A DNA stretch of 64,000 bases from PALSA-243 sp963743705 (GTDB lineage Bacteria > Acidobacteriota > Terriglobia > Bryobacterales > Bryobacteraceae), in the NCBI GenBank assembly GCA_963743705.1, contig CAVUQS010000002.1, positions 62,001 to 126,000 of the forward strand. The letters run 5' to 3'. Positions 52,368 to 60,800 of this stretch are shown here, piece after piece. Every line of letters begins with the position of its first letter. The stretch's first letter is position 1. The notes beneath the pieces are model-generated. The model had not been told where the DNA came from and made no database searches. It saw only the letters and a list, made by a program, of their open reading frames with translations. The position numbers and the translations under genes are program-made.

Positions 52368-53743
52368 ATCTTCACTTCACCGTCTTTTAGGCTCTTTCCC
52401 GTAGTTTCTTCGGCAGAGCCGCCGGCGCGCTCGACTACGATGTGGCCACGGCTCGAAAGAAGATTAATGGAGGGCCCGTTGCCCACGCTGCCGTGGATGG
52501 TGGCGCGATGGCCGCTGTTATCCTGCTGCAGGCCACCGCCGTAATCGTTGGCAGCTTCGCCGCGTTCGACAGTGCCCTGCAATTGGAACTGGGCATTGTT
52601 GGGAATCGCCAGCTCGATGGCGCCGTTCTTGGTCGTGGCTTCGATGGCGGAGAGCGGCACTTTGCCGGGGCGCAACTCGATATCGCCGCGATCGGTTTCC
52701 ACATTGACGGATTGCGTGAACTGTTCGAGGCGAATGTCGCGCGAGCGAGCCACGAAGCGCAGGGGGCCGGTCACGTTATTGCCCGTAAAAGTAGAAAGAT
52801 CCAGATGTAGAGAGCCCGGAATGGCAGCGACATGCAGTTCGGTGCCGCGCACGCCCTCGAAATCGAGGGGCTGCGAAAGGTTCTTGAAATCGAGCGAACC
52901 GCTATAGGAGCCGTTCACGGTGGCATGCCCCGAGATGTTTTCGAGCGAAAGATCGGAGCCGCGTCCGTCGAGATCGACCTTGCCCTTGATATCGACGATG
53001 TTGATAATATCGCTGCGTCCAATCGAGAGCCGGGCGTTGCCGCCAATGCGGGCCAGGCGCAGATCGCCACGGTTGCTTTGGATGTCGACGCCGCCCTCGA
53101 GGTCGGAGACTTCGCCATCGCCCACGTTGCCGTGCGCTTCCACGGAGACGTTGCGCGGCACCTGGACTTCGAGGTCGTCGGTGATGCGCTGATTGTCGGG
53201 TGAGCGGTCCTGATTCGTGCGGATGAGCAGCCGGTCGCCTTGCGGGATGATTTCGACAGGCGTGTTCTGGTTGGTGCGATCGGCATCGGCGCGCTGGTAG
53301 GCGCGGATAGATTTGTGGCCGCTCACGGTGACATCCGTGCCATCGCCGCCGGTGACGCGGATATTGCCGCGCGGATTTTCAAATACGATGCGCGTCATGC
53401 CCGCGCCGGGCGCAGTGGCCGAAATCGGGTAATCGAACGAATCCCCGAAGATATCGAGCCCCCGGGCGTCAAAATGAATGCCGAAGGAACGGGCCTGCCA
53501 CATGCTGGCGCCGATGATGCAGATGAAAATAATGAGAACGATTTCACCGCCGCTGAACCCGCCGCGCCACTGGCCGCGCGTGAGGAATGCTTCACCGAGG
53601 CGCAACACGCCCCAGAGGATCAGCAGGAACGGCCAGTATTGCGACAGCAGATCGAAAACCGGCACCTGAGGATGAAAATTGCGCCACAGGAACAACCCGC
53701 CGATGAGCAACAGAATCAGTGGTCCGGTGATGGAGCGTCTCAT
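52364..53743 (-). CDS. Membrane protein with DUF4097 beta-helix domain
   Basis: The 459-residue protein from ATG 53743 has LiaI/DUF5668-like membrane helices at the N-terminus (SITGPLILLLIGGLFLWRNF, YWPFLLILWGVLRL, EIVLIIFICIIGASMW). A long DUF4097-type repetitive beta domain follows (GNIRVTGGDGTDVTVSGHKS, VSVEAHGNVGDGEVSDLEGG, DIINIVDIKGKVDLDGRGSD). DUF4097 proteins are putative adhesins or envelope-stress proteins. It is coupled by four-base overlaps to genes on both sides in the sigma-factor operon. Confidence 0.82.
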   Translation of the reverse strand: MRRSITGPLILLLIGGLFLWRNFHPQVPVFDLLSQYWPFLLILWGVLRLGEAFLTRGQWRGGFSGGEIVLIIFICIIGASMWQARSFGIHFDARGLDIFGDSFDYPISATAPGAGMTRIVFENPRGNIRVTGGDGTDVTVSGHKSIRAYQRADADRTNQNTPVEIIPQGDRLLIRTNQDRSPDNQRITDDLEVQVPRNVSVEAHGNVGDGEVSDLEGGVDIQSNRGDLRLARIGGNARLSIGRSDIINIVDIKGKVDLDGRGSDLSLENISGHATVNGSYSGSLDFKNLSQPLDFEGVRGTELHVAAIPGSLHLDLSTFTGNNVTGPLRFVARSRDIRLEQFTQSVNVETDRGDIELRPGKVPLSAIEATTKNGAIELAIPNNAQFQLQGTVERGEAANDYGGGLQQDNSGHRATIHGSVGNGPSINLLSSRGHIVVERAGGSAEETTGKSLKDGEVKM

Positions 53744-54048
53744 GACTGCCCTCCCTGGTTTCTGGGATCGTTCGTCTGCGAGTACGTGGTCTGGCGATAG
53801 CCGCCGGCCTGCGGGGGCGGAGGCTGCGGCGGTTGAAACGTAGTGAACGGGGGCGCGGGCGGCGGCAGAGGCGGCGCCGTGGAGCGTCCTAACAGGCTGA
53901 GCAAACCGGCGACGATGATGAGCACCGGCCACGTCTCCTCGAAACGATAGGGCGTGAAGTTGTTCAGCGCGAAAAGCACGCCGACCGTGATGACCATGAT
54001 CGGGCCGCGAATGGCCCGCAGGCCTCCGGAATTGTAGTTATCGCTCAT
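53740..54048 (-). CDS. LiaI/DUF5668-like small membrane protein
   Basis: The 102-residue protein has two membrane segments (PIMVITVGVLFALNNF and TWPVLIIVAGLLSLLG) in the arrangement of the LiaI-LiaF-like/DUF5668 domain, then a Pro-rich cytoplasmic or periplasmic tail (LPPPAPPFTTFQPPQPPPP). It overlaps the upstream B-box gene by 11 bases and the DUF4097 gene by four. A role in envelope stress is inferred from the operon. Confidence 0.75.
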   Translation of the reverse strand: MSDNYNSGGLRAIRGPIMVITVGVLFALNNFTPYRFEETWPVLIIVAGLLSLLGRSTAPPLPPPAPPFTTFQPPQPPPPQAGGYRQTTYSQTNDPRNQGGQS

Positions 54049-54769
54049 GGCGGGCCTCCGCCGGCCTGCGGGAATTCTCGTCGCCGTGGCCGGCAATACG
54101 GCCCCAGAGCAGCCAAACGCCGGCCGCGATCAGAAGCACGGGCCAATAGCGGGCCATCAGCTCATCGACGTTGAGAATATCGAGCGTGCGGAGCAGGAGC
54201 ACCAGACCAAGCACCACCAGGATGACGCCGGCCGCCACGGCTTGATCGCCGCGTCCGTTGAGGCTGATGAGGCTGGAGAATTCGTCCACCGGTTCGCCGG
54301 CGGCGATTTTCTGTGCCGTGCGGTGGGCTTCGATCGCCATGTACGCCCACCAGATAATGACCAGCATGACGAAGATGGCTTCGAGACCACGGGCGGCGCG
54401 CGAATCGGCGATGCTCATCAACAGGCCCCAAACGATGCCGTGCACGATTCCCTTGGCGTATTGGCCGTTGTAGATCGCGCCGACGCCGGGAATGAGTCCC
54501 AGAAAGAATGCGAGCGCGGGCGAGACAGCGCCGGTGCGCGGGGGCATAGGGGCGGCATAGGTTGGCGGGGCCGCGGTGAAACCGCCGCGCGTGGGGTCGG
54601 GAGGCGGCGCCTGCACCGGAGGAGGATATTGGGGCGCGACCGGGGCGGGAGCGTGTTCGGCGCAGAAAACCGTTCCGAAGGCGTCGCGCCGGCAAACATC
54701 GCAAACCGGCATCCCGCAGTTGCGGCAATAAGCCGTAGCGGGCGACTCAGGGTGATTTTGGCAATTCAT
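54038..54769 (-). CDS. B-box zinc finger membrane protein
   Basis: The 243-residue protein starts with a B-box-type zinc finger (CQNHPESPATAYCRNCGMPV, CDVCRRDAFGTVFC). A Pro-rich linker, TM2-like helices (PALAFFLGLIPGVGAIYNGQ, FVMLVIIWWAYMAIEAH) and a C-terminal DUF5668-type helical pair (AVAAGVILVVLGLVLLL, YWPVLLIAAGVWLLWG) follow. Function is unknown. It sits between the anti-sigma factor gene (13-base gap) and the LiaI-like gene, so it is likely controlled by the ECF factor. Confidence 0.8.
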   Translation of the reverse strand: MNCQNHPESPATAYCRNCGMPVCDVCRRDAFGTVFCAEHAPAPVAPQYPPPVQAPPPDPTRGGFTAAPPTYAAPMPPRTGAVSPALAFFLGLIPGVGAIYNGQYAKGIVHGIVWGLLMSIADSRAARGLEAIFVMLVIIWWAYMAIEAHRTAQKIAAGEPVDEFSSLISLNGRGDQAVAAGVILVVLGLVLLLRTLDILNVDELMARYWPVLLIAAGVWLLWGRIAGHGDENSRRPAEARHER

Positions 54770-54782
54770 CGTTATGTACCTC

Positions 54783-55370
54783 TTACTTTGATTTCTCCGG
54801 AACGGACTTCACCGGCAAACGGTGCGGATCGGACTCCGGCACCGGCCCCGCCGGTTTCTGCTGGTCTTCATCCTGCTGCTGCCACTCGTGCAACAGACTT
54901 TGCACCTGATAAACCACTTTCAGGTTGTCGTAAAACTTGACGGTGCGCGCCCAGGCTCGCGATGCGCGGTCTTCGATGCCCGCGACCACTTTCGAAGGCT
55001 CGAGATCGGAGGGCTTCAACTGGCGCACGGTATTGAACATCAACGAAAGCGACAGTACCGACATCGCCATTCCCATCACCAGACGGGGCTGCAGCAGCGG
55101 CGAAACGATGCGGTCCATCCAGCCGCGAACACCCGCGGCGCGCGCGCCCTTACGCCAGGGCGCATCGAAAAGGATGCGCGTGATCAACTCCGGCGGGGGC
55201 TCGACGTCGGAGGCGCGCTGCATGAACTCGATGGCTTCGGCGGAATCGGCGGCCAGCGCGGCGCAGGCTGGGCACTCAGCGAGATGGACCTGGACGGCGG
55301 CGCGGCCGGCCGCATCCAGCGTGCCGTCCACGTAGTCGCAGATCAGAATCTCGAGTTCCGCGCAGTTCAT
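54783..55370 (-). CDS. Zinc-finger (ZAS) anti-sigma factor
   Basis: The 195-residue protein has the anti-sigma zinc motif H29-x3-C33-x2-C36 (HLAECPAC), with C3 near the N-terminus, and one membrane helix (about 95-113, LVMGMAMSVLSLSLMF). A helical C-terminal segment (VVAGIEDRASRAWARTVKFY) probably lies outside. It should hold the ECF sigma factor encoded upstream at the membrane. The genes overlap by four bases. Confidence 0.88.
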   Translation of the reverse strand: MNCAELEILICDYVDGTLDAAGRAAVQVHLAECPACAALAADSAEAIEFMQRASDVEPPPELITRILFDAPWRKGARAAGVRGWMDRIVSPLLQPRLVMGMAMSVLSLSLMFNTVRQLKPSDLEPSKVVAGIEDRASRAWARTVKFYDNLKVVYQVQSLLHEWQQQDEDQQKPAGPVPESDPHRLPVKSVPEKSK

Positions 55371-56020
55371 AACGCCGACTTTTGCTTTTTCAGGCGCCTG
55401 GCGAGTTCGGCCCGGCCCCGATTAATGCGCGATTTCACCGTGCCCTCCGGAATCTGGAGGACATCGGCGATTTCACGGTATTCCATTTCCTGCAGGTCGC
55501 GCAAGATAACCGCCTCGCGCAAATCGGGCGAGAGCGTCTGCAACGCCGCCTGTAAAATTTCACTGGCTTCCCTGCCCGCGAGCGACTGATCCGGCCGGGG
55601 TGAGGCGGCCGCGCCTTCCTCTTCGATGATGGGAAGCTGTTCTTCAATAGAATCGGTAGCTCTCTCCTGACGAGTTCGGCGATAGTGATCGATCAGGAGG
55701 TTACGCGTCACCCGCGCAAGCCACGTGGTAAATGAGCCTTCGGTCGAGCGGAAAGTCTTGAGCGTGCGGAAAACGCGCAAGAAGACTTCCTGGGTGAGAT
55801 CCTGAGCCTCCTGGCCGCTGTTGGTGAAGCGGAAGCAAAGGCCATAGACGCGGCGGGAATGCGTGCGAAGCAGATCTTCCCAGGCGGTTTCATCGCCGCG
55901 GAGGCAGCGGGAGACGAGGCTGATATCGGGATGGTCCGTGTAGGCGGTATCCAATCGCTCTCTCAAAATGCCGGCTGCATGGTTTTCCAAAACACCCAAT
56001 ACTGGCGCTGCGGCTGCCAT
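55367..56020 (-). CDS. ECF (RpoE-like) sigma factor
   Basis: The 217-residue protein has sigma region 2 (about 40-105; WEDLLRTHSRRVYGLCFRFT, DLTQEVFLRVFRTLKTFR, FTTWLARVTRNLLIDHYRRT) and region 4 (about 158-208; LSPDLREAVILRDLQEMEYR, EIADVLQIPEGTVKSRINRG), without regions 1 and 3. It is the first gene of a leftward six-gene operon with its anti-sigma factor. The start might be internal, since the first 30 residues are not conserved. Confidence 0.92.
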   Translation of the reverse strand: MAAAAPVLGVLENHAAGILRERLDTAYTDHPDISLVSRCLRGDETAWEDLLRTHSRRVYGLCFRFTNSGQEAQDLTQEVFLRVFRTLKTFRSTEGSFTTWLARVTRNLLIDHYRRTRQERATDSIEEQLPIIEEEGAAASPRPDQSLAGREASEILQAALQTLSPDLREAVILRDLQEMEYREIADVLQIPEGTVKSRINRGRAELARRLKKQKSAL

Positions 56021-56095
56021 GTTCCTCGCCTTTCATAATGAGAAACGAGGCTTTATCATGATAGGTTCAAACTTAGTTCAAGAGGGCTCCTTTTT

Positions 56096-56174
56096 GACGC
56101 AGAGACGCAGAGGCGCAGAGAAAACCACATCAAAACCGGCTTGGCTGTGCTCTGCGTCTCCGCGTCTCCGCGTC
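56096..56174. repeat. Inverted GACGCAGAG-type repeat, hairpin
   Basis: The left arm is three near-copies of GACGCAGAG (56096-56121). The right arm is the complement (GCTCTGCGTCTCCGCGTC..., 56149-56174), with 27 bases between. This could form a long stem just upstream of nrdR. Related pieces occur at 23981-24005 (GACGCAGAGACATTGAG) and 59333-59360 (GCAGAAGCGCACAGGCGCGGAG), so it is a dispersed intergenic element. Confidence 0.65.
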
Positions 56175-56194
56175 AGAGGGGAGTTTCTGTCTTA

Positions 56195-56656
56195 ATGAAG
56201 TGCCCTTTTTGCAATCACTTAGAAGACAAGGTAGTGGATTCCCGCGAGAGCAAGGAAGGCGATGCCATCCGGCGGCGACGGGAATGCCTGGGCTGCGAAA
56301 AACGGTTTACGACGTATGAGCGGATCGATGAAGTGCCGTACATGGCGATCAAGAAGGACGGGCGGCGCGAGAAGTTTGACCGGCAAAAAGTACTGGGCGG
56401 GTTGCTGAAGGCTTGTGAGAAGCGTCCGGTTAGCATGGGGAGGTTGTCGGAGCTGGTCAACCGGGTGGAATCGATGGTGAGCGACTCCCCGGATCGTGAG
56501 ATATTGACGGCGGCCATCGGTGAATATCTCATGGAAAACTTGAAGGCTTTGGATAAGATCGCATATGTACGTTTTGCCTCGGTATACCGGGACTTCCAGG
56601 ACGAAGAGGCATTTTTCAACGAGCTGAAGACGTTGATGCGGCAGAAGTTGCCTTAA
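56195..56656 (+). CDS. nrdR: Transcriptional repressor NrdR
   Basis: The 153-residue protein has an N-terminal zinc ribbon (C3, C6, C31, C34 in CPFC ... CLGC). An ATP-cone follows, with VPYMAIKKDGRREKFDRQKV, and a C-terminal YVRFASVYRDFQDEEAFFNE, all standard for NrdR. It represses ribonucleotide reductase genes when dATP/ATP is bound. The start is ATG 56195 (AGGGGAG upstream); a longer frame through the repeat is not coding. No nrd genes are in the window. Confidence 0.95.
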   Translation: MKCPFCNHLEDKVVDSRESKEGDAIRRRRECLGCEKRFTTYERIDEVPYMAIKKDGRREKFDRQKVLGGLLKACEKRPVSMGRLSELVNRVESMVSDSPDREILTAAIGEYLMENLKALDKIAYVRFASVYRDFQDEEAFFNELKTLMRQKLP

Positions 56657-56713
56657 AGATTAAGCCCCAGGTAATGTAACCAAACGCATTTCCTGGCATC
56701 TATAAAATAGGGC

Positions 56714-56742
56714 TTAACTTCGCCGGCGAAAGGTGTTATTAT
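56714..56742 (+). promoter_or_regulatory. Candidate rpoD promoter
   Basis: TTAACT (56714-56719), 17 bases, TATTAT (56737-56742), 142 bases upstream of the rpoD GTG. The leader between holds no gene and ends with GGGAGAGGTGA. Confidence 0.5.
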
Positions 56743-56883
56743 TGTCCGGAAGTCGAACCGTTGATGGAGCTTAGCTTCAGGTGCAAGGCGCACGACCGGC
56801 AGTTCGCACGATTTTTCCGTATACACCCTATTTTAAATCACCCGGCGACGTGGAGAGCGTGTGTTTGGGAGAGGTGACACTGA

Positions 56884-58413
56884 GTGGATCAGTTCGAAGA
56901 TCAGTTTTTAGCTGAGAATCCAGAAACTTTAGGCCTCAATTTCGAGGAAGAAGGCAAATTCTTCGACCCTGAGGCTGGACATGAACCGGATTTTCTCCAT
57001 CATCCGCCGGTCGAAGAATCCATCTACACGGATGACCCGGTACGCGTGTATCTGCGCGAAATGGGAGCTGTTCCGCTGCTGACCCGCGAGGGAGAAGTCG
57101 ATCTGGCCCGCCGCATGGAGCGCGGCAAGCTGCGCATGCAGAAGGCGATCAGCCGCTCAGCGCTGGTGCAAGGCGTGGTGGTTGAGCTTTCCGAGCAATT
57201 GAGGAAGGGCATGGTAGAGCTCGACGGCGTGGCCGATTTGGGCGACACCGAAGAGGGCAGCCCGCAGGATCTCGCGATCCGCTCGGACGCTTCGGAACGT
57301 TTCGCGGACGTCATCGTTCAGCACAAGAAACTGCAGCAATTGGAAGAAAAGCTCGAGGCGACGCCGGTGGCCAACAAACGGCCCCGCAAGCGGGTTTGCG
57401 CCAAGGTGAACCGCGCCAAAGTCAGCGCTTCCATGGCCATCCGCCGCTGCCCGTTCCGTTCCATCAAGTGGAAGGAATTTTCGCGGGAAATTGAGCGCGC
57501 GGTCGATGAAATCAACCATCTCGACGGCGAAATCAAGCGTTTAGAAGCGCGCAACATCGCCGCCAACCAGGCGCGTCTGCGCGAATTGAAGCGTGAAATT
57601 CGCAAGCGGGAAACTATCGCGGGCGCTACCCTGCCCGAGCTGAAGCATAGCCTGACGGTGATCCGTCACGGCGAAGCTGAAGCAGAACGCGCCAAGAAAG
57701 ATCTGGTGGAAGCCAACCTTCGCCTGGTCGTTTCGGTGGCGAAGAAATACGTCAACCGCGGGCTGCATTTGCTTGACCTGATTCAGGAAGGCAACATCGG
57801 GCTGATGCGCGCGGCCGACAAATTCGAATATCGCCGCGGCTATAAGTTTTCGACCTATGCCACATGGTGGATCCGGCAGGCGATTACCCGCGCGATCGCG
57901 GATCAGTCGCGCACCATTCGTATTCCGGTCCACATGAACGAGAGCATGAACAAGTTCCTGCGGGCCACGCGCGAGCTCGAAAAGGAACTGGGCCGCACCC
58001 CGACCAACGACGAAATCGGGCGGCGCATGGATATCCCGGTCGAGAAAGTCCAGAAGCTGAAGACGATTTCGCGCGACCCGGTTTCGCTCGAAACGCCGGT
58101 AGGCCGCGACGGCGAATCGGCGCTGGGCGATTTGATCGAAGACCGCTGGGTGGGTTCGCCCGTGGACGCGGTGATCGAATCGAACGTGCGCGACGAGACG
58201 GCGGGCATTCTGAAGACACTCTCTCCGAAAGAAGAGAAAGTCATCCGGATGCGCTTCGGCATCGGCTGCGAGCGCGAACACACGCTGGAAGAGATCGGCC
58301 AGGAGTTCGACGTCACGCGCGAGCGCATCCGGCAGATCGAAGCCAAGGCGCTGCGGCAGTTGCGCGCGCCGGAACGGGCGCGGCGGCTGCGGGCGTTGAT
58401 GGCAGCGAGGTAA
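56884..58413 (+). CDS. rpoD: RNA polymerase primary sigma factor
   Basis: The 509-residue sigma-70 has region 1.2 (DPVRVYLREMGAVPLLTREG), region 2 (LVEANLRLVVSVAKKYVNRG, LDLIQEGNIGLMRAADKFEY, FSTYATWWIRQAITRAI), region 3 (PTNDEIGRRMDIPVEKVQKL) and region 4 (EREHTLEEIGQEFDVTRERI, RQIEAKALRQLRAP). A non-conserved insert between regions 1.2 and 2 (about 75-255) is basic and helical. The start is GTG with GAGAGGTGA upstream. It is the housekeeping sigma factor, and the length is typical for Acidobacteria. Confidence 0.96.
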   Translation: MDQFEDQFLAENPETLGLNFEEEGKFFDPEAGHEPDFLHHPPVEESIYTDDPVRVYLREMGAVPLLTREGEVDLARRMERGKLRMQKAISRSALVQGVVVELSEQLRKGMVELDGVADLGDTEEGSPQDLAIRSDASERFADVIVQHKKLQQLEEKLEATPVANKRPRKRVCAKVNRAKVSASMAIRRCPFRSIKWKEFSREIERAVDEINHLDGEIKRLEARNIAANQARLRELKREIRKRETIAGATLPELKHSLTVIRHGEAEAERAKKDLVEANLRLVVSVAKKYVNRGLHLLDLIQEGNIGLMRAADKFEYRRGYKFSTYATWWIRQAITRAIADQSRTIRIPVHMNESMNKFLRATRELEKELGRTPTNDEIGRRMDIPVEKVQKLKTISRDPVSLETPVGRDGESALGDLIEDRWVGSPVDAVIESNVRDETAGILKTLSPKEEKVIRMRFGIGCEREHTLEEIGQEFDVTRERIRQIEAKALRQLRAPERARRLRALMAAR

Positions 58414-58435
58414 GTCGCGCGGTACACTCGCAAAA

Positions 58436-58672
58436 GTGAAGATCCGCGCGCGCAAGTTTGACGGCCGTTGCAGCAAACACAAACGTTATAATCCGGCAGT
58501 GGATGGCGCGGGCGGTATTCGCGGCGGATGCGTCCGCTGTGGGCTTCTGTTCCAGATCTGGGAAACGTCACTCGAATTAAACAGTCTGATCCGGCGTTTT
58601 GACCCCAATCACGACGACCTGGAAAAGCCCAAACAGACGGAACCAGACCCCAGGCAGATGAGCTTGATTTGA
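58436..58672 (+). CDS. Small putative zinc-binding protein
   Basis: This 78-residue basic protein has CSKHKRYNP and GGCVRCGLLFQIW. That gives a C-x2-H ... C-x2-C set which could bind one zinc, and an acidic tail ending DPRQMSLI. The GTG start lies 22 bases after rpoD, so it is likely co-transcribed. I do not recognise a named family. The promoter of rplU overlaps its stop. Confidence 0.6.
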   Translation: MKIRARKFDGRCSKHKRYNPAVDGAGGIRGGCVRCGLLFQIWETSLELNSLIRRFDPNHDDLEKPKQTEPDPRQMSLI

Positions 58673-58697
58673 AAGCCGGTTGGGCCTGTGATACAAT
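58669..58697 (+). promoter_or_regulatory. Promoter of the rplU-rpmA unit
   Basis: TTGAAA (58669-58674), 17 bases, TACAAT (58692-58697), close to the sigma-70 consensus. Transcription would start near 58704, giving a leader of about 60 bases to rplU, with two GTTCCGGC-type segments (58713 and 58737) in it. Confidence 0.7.
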
Positions 58698-58762
58698 TTC
58701 ATTTACTCCGTGGTTCCGGCGCACGCATCCGTGTGTTCCGGCTCCCAAACTAAGGAAAGCAA

Positions 58763-59056
58763 ATGTACGCGATTATTGAAACCGGCGGAAAGCAATTCTG
58801 TGTCAGCGCAGGCGACACCATCCGCGTGGAAACGTTGACAGGCGACGTGGGCTCCGAAGTGGAGCTGCCCGTAAAAGCCGCTTTTAACGATGGCGGCGAA
58901 TTGGTATCCGTGGGCGCGGTGAAGGGCACCATCACCGGCAACGGCCGCGGAGAGAAGATTCTGGTCTTCAAGTTCAAGCGCAAGAAGCAATACAAGAAGA
59001 CGATCGGGCACCGCCAGAACTTCACCGAAGTGAAGGTCGGCGAGATTTCGGCGTAG
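58763..59056 (+). CDS. rplU: 50S ribosomal protein L21
   Basis: This 97-residue bL21 reads MYAIIETGGKQFCVSAGDTI, VGSEVELPVKAAFNDGG and the conserved end KKQYKKTIGHRQNFTEVKVG. It binds 23S rRNA. Start ATG after AAGGAAAG. It is followed by rpmA after 7 bases, the universal order. Confidence 0.97.
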   Translation: MYAIIETGGKQFCVSAGDTIRVETLTGDVGSEVELPVKAAFNDGGELVSVGAVKGTITGNGRGEKILVFKFKRKKQYKKTIGHRQNFTEVKVGEISA

Positions 59057-59063
59057 GTGACCT

Positions 59064-59321
59064 ATGGCTCATAAAAAAGGATTAGGCAGTTCCAAGAACG
59101 GGCGCGATTCGAATGCGCAGCGGCTGGGCGTGAAGGTGTTCGGCGGACAACTGGTGCCGGGCGGATCGATCATCGTGCGTCAGCGTGGCACCAAGATCAA
59201 GCCGGGCGCGAACGTGGGCTGGGGCAAGGACGATACGCTCTTCGCCAAGGTCACGGGCGTGGTCGAATTCAGGGACCGCGGACGCATGGGTAAATTCGTG
59301 AACATTAGCGCCGTCGAGTAG
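59064..59321 (+). CDS. rpmA: 50S ribosomal protein L27
   Basis: This 85-residue bL27 reads AHKKGLGSSKNGRDSNAQRL, GVKVFGGQLVPGGSIIVRQR and KIKPGANVGWGKDDTLFAKV. The N-terminal AHKKG needs no processing, unlike in Firmicutes. It contacts the peptidyl-transferase centre. A terminator separates it from obgE. Confidence 0.97.
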   Translation: MAHKKGLGSSKNGRDSNAQRLGVKVFGGQLVPGGSIIVRQRGTKIKPGANVGWGKDDTLFAKVTGVVEFRDRGRMGKFVNISAVE

Positions 59322-59372
59322 CTGGAACCACACCGCAGAAGCGCACAGGCGCGGAGAAAACCAAAAGAATCT

Positions 59373-59407
59373 AAGCCGCCGGTTCCGTTTTGGAATCGGC
59401 GGCTTTT
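59373..59407 (+). terminator. Rho-independent terminator between rpmA and obgE
   Basis: AAGCCGCCGGTTCC (59373-59386) pairs with GGAATCGGCGGCTTTT (59392-59407), with a short GTTTT loop and a T-run. It lies 13 bases before the obgE ATG, so obgE expression depends on read-through or on a promoter inside this stretch. Confidence 0.85.
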
Positions 59408-59419
59408 GTCGTCTTAGAT

Positions 59420-60439
59420 ATGTTTATCGATGAAGTTCGAATCCTGGTCAAGGCCGGCGACGGCGGTAACGGATGCCTCGCGTTCCGGCGCGAAAAGTAT
59501 GTGCCGCGCGGCGGCCCAAGCGGCGGCGATGGTGGCCGCGGCGGCGACGTAGTGTTGGTAGCGGATGAACATCAGAACACGTTGCTGAAGTTTCGCTTCA
59601 ATCCGGAACACAAGGCGGAGCGAGGCAGGCACGGCGAGGGCAGCAATCGAACGGGCGCAGAAGGAAAATCGATCGACGTAGCGGTGCCGATCGGAACCGT
59701 GGTTTACGACGAAGCGACCGGCGAGAAGCTCCACGATTTCACGGAAAATGGGGAACGTTTCAGGATCGCTCGCGGGGGGCGCGGCGGCCGCGGAAACGCG
59801 CGTTTTGCGACTTCCACGCATCAGGCGCCGACCGAGCATGAGCCCGGGCGTCCCGGGCAGGAAAAGCGGCTGCGGATGGAGTTGAAGCTGCTGGCGGACG
59901 TGGGGTTAGTGGGTTTTCCGAACGCGGGAAAATCGACGCTGATTTCGCGTATTTCCGCGGCGCGGCCGAAGATCGCCGACTATCCTTTCACGACGCTCGA
60001 ACCGAATCTGGGCGTGGTCGCAGTTGGCCAATTTCCGTAGCTTCGTCGTGGCGGATATTCCGGGGTTGATTGAAGGCGCGCACTTGGGCCATGGGCTGGG
60101 ATCCAGTTTCTGCGGCATATCGAGCGCACGCGGCTGCTGGCGCATCTCGTGGATGTTTCGGAGGCGAGCGGCCGGGATCCGGTGGAGGATTTCGAGGTCG
60201 TGATGCGGGAACTGGCGAGCTTCAGCGAGGATCTGGTGGCCAAGCCGATGATCGTGGTGGCGACGAAGCTGGACGTCGCGCAGGATCCGGAGAGGGTGGA
60301 GGCGTTGCGTGCGCTTGCGGCGGAGCGGGGGCTGGATTTCTTTGAGATCTCTAGCGCGACCGGGCAAGGGATTGAGGCGCTCAAGCTCGCGATGGGTGAG
60401 CGGGTGCTTCAGCCAGTGGAAGCCCCCCAAGGCAACTGA
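59420..60439 (+). CDS. obgE: GTPase ObgE/CgtA with two compensating frameshifts
   Basis: From ATG 59420 the Obg domain is complete (FIDEVRILVKAGDGGNGCLA, GGPSGGDGGRGGDVVLVADE), followed by the G1 motif VGFPNAGKSTLISRISAARP and the switch YPFTTLEPNLGVV. Near 60036 an extra base (caatTtccgt) ends the frame at 60040. In the next frame FVVADIPGLIEGAHLGHGLG (G3) follows. Near 60101 one base is missing (ctggg-atcc). The frame then gives ERTRLLAHLVDVSEASGR, VVATKLD (G4) and FEISSATGQGIEALKLAMGE (G5). Corrected length is about 340 residues. ObgE is essential, so sequencing indels are the simplest explanation. Confidence 0.9.
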
Positions 60440-60460
60440 ATGCCTCAGCCGCCGCGGGCT

Positions 60461-60793
60461 TCAACGAAATAGATTCTCGATCGCTTCCCGAACGTCGTCT
60501 CTGTAGAGCACTTCGACGCAAGCAATCTTCCCGTTGACCACGTCAATGCACAGGATGCCTTTCTCCGCGGTCAGCGACCTGCTATAGCTCAAATCCGGCC
60601 TGTGCTCCGTTCGGCCTGGTGCGCGTACGTAAAAGGTCGCGCAGTAGCTATCACGGCATCCGCATCGACTCAGGATTTCCAATCGGGAGACTTGGGCGGC
60701 CAGTTCCGGTTGGTTGTCATCGATCAGCAGTCCCCTAAGTTCTTCCCCGAATGCTGGGAGCACTTCGAAGAGAGGCGTCGGTCGAATTCTCAA
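60461..60793 (-). CDS. Hypothetical protein
   Basis: The 110-residue protein reads PTPLFEVLPAFGEELRGLLI, DDNQPELAAQVSRLEILSRC and GCRDSYCATFYVRAPGRTEH, then a beta-type C-terminus, GILCIDVVNGKIACVEVLYR. It looks like a genuine alpha/beta protein with three closely spaced cysteines (CGCRDSYC). It has no signal peptide or membrane segment, and the family is not recognised. It converges on obgE (21-base gap). Confidence 0.6.
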   Translation of the reverse strand: MRIRPTPLFEVLPAFGEELRGLLIDDNQPELAAQVSRLEILSRCGCRDSYCATFYVRAPGRTEHRPDLSYSRSLTAEKGILCIDVVNGKIACVEVLYRDDVREAIENLFR

Positions 60794-60800
60794 TCGTATC

